NCBI GenBank assembly: GCA_900143615.1
Contig: FREU01000002.1
Span: 662,663 to 726,662 of the forward strand
Source of the DNA: Rhodobacteraceae bacterium Alg231-30
Lineage (GTDB): Bacteria > Pseudomonadota > Alphaproteobacteria > Rhodobacterales > Rhodobacteraceae
Direction of reading: 5' to 3'
Length of the DNA stretch: 64,000 nt
Under the pieces are notes generated by a model. The model was given only the letters and a program-made list of their open reading frames with translations, made no database searches and was not told where the DNA came from. Position numbers and translations under genes: made by a program. This document shows, piece after piece, positions 8,833-16,558 of this stretch. The stretch's first letter is position 1; each line of letters opens with the position of its first letter.

Positions 8833-10269
8833 TCAATTCTGCACAGGCTGGATTTGGCGCGGTGCAATCTGCGTGCCTTGGGGTTTGGGTTCTGGCGGCT
8901 TCAGGCTGCGTAAGAAACCGTTTAACTCGGGATTCAGCCGCGCGGATTGACGGGCTGCGGAAATGGCAAGATCAACCTGTTCTTCAGGCAGTCGCAAACG
9001 GGTCGGAATGAGGTCCAACTGATCCTGCATCTCTTTGGGGAGGGGATCAAAATTCACCTCGCCTACAAATAGCTTTACGTCTTGGCAATCCCAGTCTTCC
9101 AGCGTGCCGCGCAGCTTGGCGACCTCTTCATCTGGCAGCTCACACCGCCAATCCACAAGGTCCTTATGCCAGCGATCCAAGGTCAGACGCATCACATCAA
9201 ATCCCACACGGGTGGCCGCGCTCATCGAGCTGTTTGCAATCGACATGGCCAATTCAACTCCGCCGGGGCCTTTGACTTGCTGGGTCCAATCATAGTCCTG
9301 TTGCACACCCGCATTGGCCACGAGAAACAACATGCGCCGCATGCGCACAGCTTGTTTTGCTGAGAGTGGACCATAGTTGTTTTGCGATTTCGCCCGCGCC
9401 ACAGACAGGCCCGTGGTGCCAAAGTTGTCGGTTACCGCGCCATCCAGAAGCTTGACGTATCGCACCTTGGCAGGGTCGCGATAGCTTTCTAATGCGCTGG
9501 CATAGGCTTTCATCGCCGAAGTGGCCTCGGGGTTATGACGCGCGGCGGTCAGCCAGTCGGGCTCGCGGTAATTGCAATCCTGATGGCTCTCCAAGACGAT
9601 GGGAGAAAACACCACAGGAAAGGCCGCCGATGCCGCGACAGCCTCAGACACTGGCAGTTTGCGCAAGTCACTGCACAGGGCCGCAAAAGTTTCGGGTGAG
9701 AAGAGGAACGGCGTGTTGTTGGCGACATCGCTGGCATTGATCCATGTTTCGATGCCGGTTTTCATCAGATCGCCAAATGTCGCGTTCTTAAAAATTGTCT
9801 CATCCAAAAAACGTGCAAATGTGGTGCGATCATTGGCGCCGCCCGTCATGCCTCGCACCAATGTGAGCGGATTGACCGGATTATTGGCCATATATTGCTC
9901 GGCATCTTGAACTAGATAGGTGTCGCGGTAGCGATCCATGCCTTTGACGCCGTGCAGACCAAAATATGCAGCCGTCACAGACCCGCCGGACACACCGGAT
10001 ACCAACCGCACATGTTTGAGCAGACCTTTGGCGCGCAACTCTTCAAGCAGGCCATAAGAAAAGGAGGATGCGCGTGTCCCACCGCCGGAAAAAGCCAGCC
10101 CGATAAACACGTCATCATTTGCGCCGACGCCCCGCGTTACGGCTCCGCCTGACACCCCATCTTGAGAGGCGACATTGATCGGCTCGTTCACAACGGTGCA
10201 CGCGGCCGCGAATAAAATTGCGCCAAATCCGAGACGGCGCAGAAACAGATTAACCAATACCCCACCCAA
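8833..10269 (-). CDS. Patatin-like phospholipase, predicted lipoprotein
   Basis: About 478 residues. The N-terminus is a lipoprotein signal with a lipobox ending AAAC (Cys24), so the enzyme is probably anchored in the envelope. Patatin motifs are complete: oxyanion loop FSGGGTRA, nucleophile Ser94 in GVSGGS, and catalytic Asp276 in LLDGAVTDN. Patatins use a Ser-Asp dyad to hydrolyse acyl esters of phospholipids. The start is a TTG at 10269, 12 bases after the histidine kinase stop; a second TTG at 10257 would also keep the signal. It is followed 84 bases later by the caspase-like gene. An exported phospholipase next to caspase-like proteases suggests membrane damage or lipid remodelling under the same control. 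Substrate not known. Confidence 0.9.
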   Translation of the reverse strand: MGGVLVNLFLRRLGFGAILFAAACTVVNEPINVASQDGVSGGAVTRGVGANDDVFIGLAFSGGGTRASSFSYGLLEELRAKGLLKHVRLVSGVSGGSVTAAYFGLHGVKGMDRYRDTYLVQDAEQYMANNPVNPLTLVRGMTGGANDRTTFARFLDETIFKNATFGDLMKTGIETWINASDVANNTPFLFSPETFAALCSDLRKLPVSEAVAASAAFPVVFSPIVLESHQDCNYREPDWLTAARHNPEATSAMKAYASALESYRDPAKVRYVKLLDGAVTDNFGTTGLSVARAKSQNNYGPLSAKQAVRMRRMLFLVANAGVQQDYDWTQQVKGPGGVELAMSIANSSMSAATRVGFDVMRLTLDRWHKDLVDWRCELPDEEVAKLRGTLEDWDCQDVKLFVGEVNFDPLPKEMQDQLDLIPTRLRLPEEQVDLAISAARQSARLNPELNGFLRSLKPPEPKPQGTQIAPRQIQPVQN

Positions 10270-10281
10270 TTCCTAATACTC

Positions 10282-11652
10282 TCAGGCTTGGGTAACCTTA
10301 GGCCAAAGGCATAGAACGGCAAAGCCTTTCTGATCCGATACGATCTCAAGCTTGGCCCCATGGCGGGTGGCAATGGCGCGCACCAAGGCCAACCCTAGGC
10401 CGTGACCCGGTATTTCGCCATCCTGCGTGCCGCGCTGGAAGGGCTCAAAGACATGGGCGCGCGGTGCGTCGGGCATGCCCGGTCCGGTGTCAGAAACGCT
10501 AAGCCGATGACGCGCACCATTGGGGTGCAGACCTAGCTCCACGGTATCGCCGCAACATGTGTATTTCATCGCGTTGTCCAGCAGGTTGGCAAGCAAGCGC
10601 GACACCAGATTGGCGTCTCCGACAATCCACAAATCCGGCGCAATTCGCGCTTGAACCTTTAGGCCGCGCTCTTCTCCGATAGGTTCGTAGAGATCGAAAA
10701 GGTTCTGACAGAGGGCTGAAAGATTGACAGGCGTCAGGCTGGGCATATCCCCTGTCGCTGCCTCGGCAGCCGCAATATCCAAAAGCGCTTCAAACACGCG
10801 CACGGTGTCACGCAACTCGGCTTTCAATGCGTCCACAACCTCGGCGGGCCCCGTCAAATCATCCAACCGCTGCCGCATCCGATTTAGGGGCGTGCGTAAT
10901 TCATGCGCGACATTATCAGAGAGCCGCGCGGTCGCAGCCTGAAGCGCCTCAATGCGGTCAAGCATGTGGTGAACGTGATCTTCTAACCGACCAAACTCAT
11001 CATCAGATCGAGGTTCGGGAATACGCGCGGCCAGCTCTCCGGCGGCCACACGATCCGCCAAGGTATTCACACGATCAATGCGCCCTATCACCAATCGGCT
11101 GACCAGCCACCCCGCCAGCGCGCTAAGCACCACCATTCCCAAAGCCGCAAGCATAATGGCCGAGCGCATCTCGCCCAAAAGTTGGGCGCGTGGTGACAAT
11201 GACTGGGCCACAAGGATCGGGAAACCGCCAGGAAGATCGCGCGCGACCCCTATAAAGGTTTGGTGTGTGCCGTCCGGCAGATCATAAGAAAACCTTTGCA
11301 AAGGATCGGCTTGAAACCCGGTGGCGCTGGTTTGCACATTGGCTGGCCAAGTCGGGATGTTCCCAGCAAGCGGCGCATGTTGTTTGTCCAACAACAAATA
11401 TATGCGCTCATATCCCGTTTGGGTTTGGGCGCGAAATTCCATCGCCTGTCGCAGGGCCGGAATACGGCGCTGTTCATATAGGGCTGAGTATCCTTCAAGA
11501 TCCGCTTGCAAGGTTTGAACCTGCTGCGCATCAAACGCGCGAGTGACTTGGACATATTGAAACCAGAGACCAAAGATCGACAGCAAAGCCATCGCGCCAG
11601 CAATTGTAACGGTTAATCGCAGGCTTGCGGAGGATGCCAATTGATGTCGCAT
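10282..11652 (-). CDS. Sensor histidine kinase
   Basis: A 456-residue inner-membrane kinase: TM1 (about residues 10-35), a periplasmic sensor domain of ~140 residues, TM2 (about 168-190), a HAMP linker, a HisKA domain with the phospho-accepting His in NVAHELRTPLNRM, and a HATPase_c domain with the N box (LLDNAMKYT) and G boxes (DTGPGMPD, GHGLGLALV). Its ATG abuts the stop of the response regulator (TAAATG), so the two form one translationally linked pair. It sits between the protease regulator and the patatin-caspase-trypsin genes, so it probably senses an envelope or external signal that switches the locus. The ligand is unknown. Confidence 0.93.
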   Translation of the reverse strand: MRHQLASSASLRLTVTIAGAMALLSIFGLWFQYVQVTRAFDAQQVQTLQADLEGYSALYEQRRIPALRQAMEFRAQTQTGYERIYLLLDKQHAPLAGNIPTWPANVQTSATGFQADPLQRFSYDLPDGTHQTFIGVARDLPGGFPILVAQSLSPRAQLLGEMRSAIMLAALGMVVLSALAGWLVSRLVIGRIDRVNTLADRVAAGELAARIPEPRSDDEFGRLEDHVHHMLDRIEALQAATARLSDNVAHELRTPLNRMRQRLDDLTGPAEVVDALKAELRDTVRVFEALLDIAAAEAATGDMPSLTPVNLSALCQNLFDLYEPIGEERGLKVQARIAPDLWIVGDANLVSRLLANLLDNAMKYTCCGDTVELGLHPNGARHRLSVSDTGPGMPDAPRAHVFEPFQRGTQDGEIPGHGLGLALVRAIATRHGAKLEIVSDQKGFAVLCLWPKVTQA

Positions 11653-12357
11653 TTACAGAGTGCTCTTTAGATCAAGGTGGGAAAAGATGTACCCCTCGCC
11701 GCGATTGGTGTGGATAAATGTGACACCTGTTTCAGCCTCAAGCTTACGTCTGAGGCGACTGATGTGGACATCAACAACGTTGGTGCCGGGATCAAAATGC
11801 AGGTTCCAGACTTCGGACAAGAGCTGGGTGCGGGTCACTGGTTGCTCAGCATTGCGGGCGAAGAAGGTGATTAATTCGAACTCTTTCGGGGTCAGTTTGA
11901 TATGGGTTTGGCCAAAATGGGCTGTGCGCGCCTTTAGACGAATTTCCAGATCGCCAAACACCAAAATATCGTTGTCCGAGGATTGCATACGTATCCGCCG
12001 CAGCAGGGCCGCGATGCGCGCGCGCAATTCTTCGGGATCAAACGGTTTCGCCAAATAATCGTCAGCGCCACGCTCCAATCCTTCTATCTTATTGGCGGAT
12101 CGGCCCAGCGCGCTAACAACCAGAACCAAGGCATTTGACCCAGCTGCACGCATTTTGGGGATCGCATCAACCCCATCCCCTCCGGGCAGCATGCGATCCA
12201 GAATGATCAGATCAAAGTGATCTACCGATGCGCGCGCCAAGCCATCTTCAAAGGTGGTTTCTATTGACACCGAACACCCCAGATCCCGCGCCATATGTGA
12301 CGTTGCCTCTGCCGTGAGCAGGTCATCTTCGATGATCAGGATCGCAGGTTTTGTCAT
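11653..12357 (-). CDS. OmpR/PhoB-family response regulator
   Basis: A 234-residue regulator. The receiver domain has the acidic pair IEDD, phospho-acceptor Asp54 (LIILDRMLPG) and the conserved Lys in AKPFD. A winged-helix DNA-binding domain of the OmpR type follows (LTPKEFELITFF to VDVHISRLRRKLE). I set the start at the ATG at 12357 because GGAGG lies five bases upstream and the protein then begins at the receiver. The gene lies directly before its kinase and 22 bases after the HtrA-like gene. The likely target is the divergent promoter region at 13670-13827. Confidence 0.93.
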   Translation of the reverse strand: MTKPAILIIEDDLLTAEATSHMARDLGCSVSIETTFEDGLARASVDHFDLIILDRMLPGGDGVDAIPKMRAAGSNALVLVVSALGRSANKIEGLERGADDYLAKPFDPEELRARIAALLRRIRMQSSDNDILVFGDLEIRLKARTAHFGQTHIKLTPKEFELITFFARNAEQPVTRTQLLSEVWNLHFDPGTNVVDVHISRLRRKLEAETGVTFIHTNRGEGYIFSHLDLKSTL

Positions 12358-12379
12358 ATCGCCTCCACAGCCCATAGGT

Positions 12380-13669
12380 TCAGAAAACAACAACGCTCTC
12401 GTCAAGAACATTCGCGCCTGTCACGGGGCGCAGACGTCCCGAGCGCGCCCAAGGGTCCAAAATAACGTGTTTGGTTGAGCCGTCCGACAAGGCCAGTAGT
12501 AACAATGCGGGCTGGGTAATTTGGGGATCATGTGCGGGCAAGTCAGCAAATTTGACGCCGTTAATGGACAGGATCCGGTCTCTGGCCCGCAGGCCTTGAT
12601 AATGGGCAAGACTCAATTCCGTCACCGCCTCAACGTACCCGTCCGCACCTATCTGTAGTCCGGTTTCCGACAAAAGGTACGCTTGGCGCTGTTGCGGTGT
12701 GCCTTTGGAGGCGACAGTGGTGAGAGGCGCGACCTCTCCCTGCGTGATTGTCACGGATATGCGATGCATGGCGCGCAGGACAATTAGGTCATAGGTTGTT
12801 TGACCCGTCACAGCCTCAAGTGCGAAGGCCAGATCACCGATTTTCCGCAGCGGCATGCCAGCAACTGACAAGAGAATGTCACCCGGCAACAGCCCCGCAC
12901 CCGCAGCCGCAGCATCCGCGGCAACCGACTCGACAAGAACACCCGCGCGAGACGTCAAACCCAGCGCCGCGGCAATCTTGGCAGAAACGGGCCGGACCTT
13001 GAGGCCCAAGCTGGGAAACGGTTGATGCAAGCCCTGTTCCAATTGGACGATTTGATGGGCAAGCGTGGCAGCGGGAATCGCATAGGCCATACCTACAAAA
13101 CTGCGAAACCCGTCTTCGATCTGGCTATTCATACCCACCAGATGGCCGTTTGCGTCCACCAATGGACCTCCTGAGCTGCCTGGATTTACGGCTGCATCAT
13201 GCTGGATCATCCGCACAGGCACATTTGCTTCGATCTGGCGATCTGCCGCCGAGATGACCCCGCGCGTTAGGGTAAATTCAGCCCCAAACGGCGCCCCAAT
13301 CGCGTAGACGGTTTGACCCAAGGTCAGAACGGCATCCGGGCGCGGCATAAGATAGCTGTCATCCACAGGCACGCGCAGCACTGCGATATCGCGCAGGCTA
13401 TCCACACCAATCACGGCAGCGACAAACCTTTCCCCGTCTACATCTTGCGCCACCACCTCCTGGTGTCCGGCCACAACATGGGCGTTGGTTACAACAAGGT
13501 CCGCGCGCAGATAACGAAACCCCGACCCCAAGAGTTGCTCTTCCAAATCAGCAGAAAACAGCACCACACTGGCCGCAATCGCGTGCTGTATCCCGTTTTG
13601 CGCCTGCGCGGCTGCGGGTCGCAAAAACGACGCGAAAATCATCAACATCAGAACAAAACTACGGGCCAT
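12380..13669 (-). CDS. HtrA/DegP-like S1C serine protease with PDZ domains, exported
   Basis: A 429-residue protein starting at the ATG at 13669, with AGGAG at good spacing and a Sec signal ending near AQA. The triad is H64 (VTNAHVV), D94 (RDIAVL) and S166 (NPGSSGGPL). One PDZ domain is clear around residues 225-305 (AGVLVESVAADAAAAGAGLL, GDILLSVAG), and a second, more divergent one lies about 330-400 (LRARDRILSINGVKF). HtrA proteases degrade or clip misfolded or signal proteins in the periplasm. Here it is the first gene of the minus-strand operon with the two-component pair, an arrangement suited to sensing or tuning the exported proteases downstream. That link is inference. Confidence 0.9.
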   Translation of the reverse strand: MARSFVLMLMIFASFLRPAAAQAQNGIQHAIAASVVLFSADLEEQLLGSGFRYLRADLVVTNAHVVAGHQEVVAQDVDGERFVAAVIGVDSLRDIAVLRVPVDDSYLMPRPDAVLTLGQTVYAIGAPFGAEFTLTRGVISAADRQIEANVPVRMIQHDAAVNPGSSGGPLVDANGHLVGMNSQIEDGFRSFVGMAYAIPAATLAHQIVQLEQGLHQPFPSLGLKVRPVSAKIAAALGLTSRAGVLVESVAADAAAAGAGLLPGDILLSVAGMPLRKIGDLAFALEAVTGQTTYDLIVLRAMHRISVTITQGEVAPLTTVASKGTPQQRQAYLLSETGLQIGADGYVEAVTELSLAHYQGLRARDRILSINGVKFADLPAHDPQITQPALLLLALSDGSTKHVILDPWARSGRLRPVTGANVLDESVVVF

Positions 13670-13827
13670 CAACTTCTCCTTTGAGCTGTTGTGACCTTAG
13701 CCAAACCACACATCGCAGGCTCATGACAAATCCCGTAACAAAGGCGCTGACTCCAGAAACCTGTTGCTTGAGAGCCGCCCTGCTCCTTTAATCAGGTGTG
13801 TTTACGAGTATTTTTTAGGAGTTTGCG
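13670..13827. promoter_or_regulatory. Divergent promoter region of the protease locus
   Basis: The only gap between the two divergent operons, 158 bases. On the plus strand there is a sigma70-like promoter: TTGCTT at 13764-13769, a 17-base spacer, and TTTAAT at 13787-13792, which would start the message about 29 bases before the ATG at 13828. A direct repeat, TGACAAA at 13724 and TAACAAA at 13736 (12-base period), resembles the spacing of OmpR-family binding sites and may be where the response regulator binds. A minus-strand promoter must also lie here but I cannot place it. Confidence 0.45.
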
Positions 13828-14427
13828 ATGCTGCCGAAATTCCTCTGTTTGTGTTTTGCAATGTGTTTGGCCTCACAAGGGGCCGCCCAATCCGGGTCTT
13901 CCGATATTTCACGGCTAAAGCTCTCGGCGCAGCTGTTTGCGGCGGGTCAAAACGAGAACGATCCGCTCTTGATGATAGCGGCCGCAAAAATCCGACAAAA
14001 CACCAACCTCACCCCCGCGGAAGGTTCTAAGGCGCTGGATTGGTCCATGATGTTGGACAGGGCAGCTGCGATGGCTTCGGATAACGACATGCTGACAGAG
14101 TTGATCGAAGATATCCGCGCAGAGCGGGACAAGGGCGTGGCCAGCGGTCCGGTCTACAGCTTGGTCGAAATTCGCGGCGGCGGCACAGATGAATATGCGG
14201 CGCTGCCGTTTTCCGGCGGCGCGTATGCCGAGGTCTATATTGAAGGCAAAGGTGACTCGGACCTGAACCTGTTTATCTATGACGCCCAAGACCGGCTGGT
14301 CTGCTCTGATACTGATATCAGCGACATTGCCTATTGCGGTTGGCGCCCCGCCAGCACCAGCGCCTTTCGCGTGGAGGTGCGCAATCGGGGAGATCAGACC
14401 AATCAATATGCGTTGATCACCAACTAA
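13828..14427 (+). CDS. Secreted PPC-like protein, paralogue of the 4823-5527 product
   Basis: A 199-residue protein with a Sec signal (MLPKFLCLCF to GAAQ|SG) and TAGGAG upstream. It repeats the design of the 4823-5527 product over its full length: a helical N-terminal part (SAQLFAAGQNENDPLLMIAA, then LIEDIRAERDKG), a GGTDEY join, and a PPC-like beta-sandwich (SDLNLFIYDAQDRLVC, YCGWRPAS, YALITN) with the same two cysteines. It is the first gene of the plus-strand operon, seven bases before the Shine-Dalgarno and start of the second caspase-like gene. A PPC-like domain on its own suggests binding or targeting rather than catalysis. Function otherwise unknown. Confidence 0.85.
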   Translation: MLPKFLCLCFAMCLASQGAAQSGSSDISRLKLSAQLFAAGQNENDPLLMIAAAKIRQNTNLTPAEGSKALDWSMMLDRAAAMASDNDMLTELIEDIRAERDKGVASGPVYSLVEIRGGGTDEYAALPFSGGAYAEVYIEGKGDSDLNLFIYDAQDRLVCSDTDISDIAYCGWRPASTSAFRVEVRNRGDQTNQYALITN

Positions 14428-14437
14428 GGAGGCAATG

Positions 14438-16540
14438 ATGCACAGTTTTCTCAAATCTGCATGTGCGGCAGTTTGCCTTTCGATTTTGGCATGGACTGCA
14501 CAGGCGCGCGAAAACCATGCGATTTTAATTGGGGCGTCGACTTATCCCAATCTGGATGAGCGATTCTGGCTGCGGGGACCTGCCAATGACATCGATCTGG
14601 TACACACCTATCTGACCACCTCGGCCACAATTCCGTTTGTGCCAGAAAACATCGCGGTATTGGCGGATGGGTTAGAAGATGGCACCCCGCCAACATTGGC
14701 GGCCATTCGGTCAGCGTTCAGTGACTTGGCGGACCGGATTGAGCCAGGGGATTTTGTCTATCTGCATTTCTCGGGGCATGGATCCCAAGCCCCCGCAATC
14801 GATCCCGACAGCGAGCTGGACGGGCTCGATGAGTTGTTCTTGCCGGTGGATATTGGGCCATGGAGCGACACCGTCGGCAGTGTTGAGAACGCGCTGGTGG
14901 ACAATGAAATCGGAGACCTTATCGGTGCGCTGCGCGCCAAGGGCGCAACTGTTTGGGCTGTGTTTGATAGCTGTCATTCCGGCACGGCAACCCGCGCCGC
15001 GCCTTCGGGTGATGACGACGTTCGATTGCGCAAACTGACACCTGCGGCCTTGGGTATTCCGAGCGACATGATGGACGATGCAACGGAGCTCTCACGCGCT
15101 TTGCCTGATCCACGCGCCCGACCCGACAGCCCTGTGCAAGCCGGTCAGGATGGCGGGTTTGTCGGGTTTTTCGCGGCCCAGACAAACGAGACCACACCGG
15201 AAAAGCGCATGCCAAAGGGCAAGAAAGGACGGCGCTCACAAGGGGTGTTTACCTATGTGCTGTTTGAAATCCTGAGCCAAAACCCCGGCATCACCTATCG
15301 CCAACTCGGCCAAGAAATCTTGCGCCGATATTCGGTTAAAAACCTCGCACGCTCTACCCCGATGTTTGAAGGTGATCTGGACAATGTGGTGTTTTCAGGA
15401 GAGGCCGCAACCCCAGTCTCGCAATGGCCGGTTGAAATCACCGATGGGGTCATCACCATCGCGGCGGGCGCCCTGCACAATTTGACCGAGGGCGCGCATT
15501 TGGCACTCTTTGCAGCCGCCAGTGACGCGGACGATCAAACACTTGGCACCTACAAAGTGGTCTATTCCGACACGTTTTCCGCCGAGCTTACGCCTGTGCA
15601 GGACGACTCAGATGCTGCCTTTGAAACAAGCGAAATCCCTGCCGGTGCATTTATGCGCAAACTAGCAGAGGATGTGGATTTTTCTCTGACCGTCGCGCTG
15701 CCGCCGCTGGACGACAGCGCGCCAAATGCGACGCTGACGCAGGCAGTGGACATCATGCAAGCCGATCAACCCGCAACCGGCCGGATCAGATTTGTGCCCG
15801 CTGGGTCTGACGCGGACGTCAGATTGGCAATCTTGCCAGACAGTGCGCGGCCAGATGCGATCTGGCTACTGCCGGCTTCGGGTTTAATCGACCCCGAGAA
15901 CCCGCTGGGAACCCCGTCAATCGGCACAGCAGATAAAGATGCAGAGGCGTTTGCGGTCCCTCTGGAGGAGACCTTGACCCATATGGCCAAGGCGCTGAAC
16001 CTTCTCAAGATCGGTGCGGGTTATGGCGTGTCTGATTTGGACGTCGATGTGGGACTGCGTACGCGCAACAAGCGCAACAAGACGTTGCGCGACTTGGATA
16101 CGCTATCGGTGCCACGCCTGATCCCGGGTGACGAAGTGCATGTTGTTGCGCAAAACAACACGGATCTGCCGGTGGACATTAACGTGCTTTATGTCGGCAG
16201 TGACTTTTCAATTGGTCATTTTTTCGCGGGTCGCATGCAACCAGGTGATACGCTCAAAAAAGGCCTGTTGCGGATCACTGATTCCGCGTTTGGGCGAGAT
16301 CGTGTGATCATGGTCCTCTCACCCGCCAAACCGCAGTCTTTGGTCGAAAACCTATCCTTTCTTGAACAGGAAGAGTTGGAAATGACACGCGGCTCGGCAC
16401 CAACTTCGGTCGCGGCGGCACTAATGGAAGCAGGTTTTGGCACCACGACCCGCGGCGCGATCGCATTGGATGATGAAGAAGCAGACGGTCCTGTCGGGCA
16501 AATACTGCAATTTGAAATCGACGCCGTCCCAGGAGGATAG
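14438..16540 (+). CDS. Second exported caspase-like (C14, metacaspase-type) protein
   Basis: A 700-residue protein. Of the two adjacent ATGs (14435, 14438), the second has better spacing from AAGGAGG. Sec signal MHSFLKSACA to AQA. Catalytic His114 lies in FSGHGSQ and Cys179 in FDSCHSG, with Asp177 two before the Cys as in metacaspases with basic specificity. After the p20 region is a strongly basic loop, residues 256-266 with seven Lys/Arg, just before the p10-like part (GVFTYVLFEILS). This is a plausible processing site. The C-terminal half is beta-rich and ends in the same DUF4384-like region as the first caspase (NVLYVGSDFSIGHF). It lies between the secreted PPC-like gene and the TPR-CHAT gene. 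Target proteins unknown. Confidence 0.91.
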   Translation: MHSFLKSACAAVCLSILAWTAQARENHAILIGASTYPNLDERFWLRGPANDIDLVHTYLTTSATIPFVPENIAVLADGLEDGTPPTLAAIRSAFSDLADRIEPGDFVYLHFSGHGSQAPAIDPDSELDGLDELFLPVDIGPWSDTVGSVENALVDNEIGDLIGALRAKGATVWAVFDSCHSGTATRAAPSGDDDVRLRKLTPAALGIPSDMMDDATELSRALPDPRARPDSPVQAGQDGGFVGFFAAQTNETTPEKRMPKGKKGRRSQGVFTYVLFEILSQNPGITYRQLGQEILRRYSVKNLARSTPMFEGDLDNVVFSGEAATPVSQWPVEITDGVITIAAGALHNLTEGAHLALFAAASDADDQTLGTYKVVYSDTFSAELTPVQDDSDAAFETSEIPAGAFMRKLAEDVDFSLTVALPPLDDSAPNATLTQAVDIMQADQPATGRIRFVPAGSDADVRLAILPDSARPDAIWLLPASGLIDPENPLGTPSIGTADKDAEAFAVPLEETLTHMAKALNLLKIGAGYGVSDLDVDVGLRTRNKRNKTLRDLDTLSVPRLIPGDEVHVVAQNNTDLPVDINVLYVGSDFSIGHFFAGRMQPGDTLKKGLLRITDSAFGRDRVIMVLSPAKPQSLVENLSFLEQEELEMTRGSAPTSVAAALMEAGFGTTTRGAIALDDEEADGPVGQILQFEIDAVPGG

Positions 16541-16558
16541 ACAGAAGGACAACGCGCC

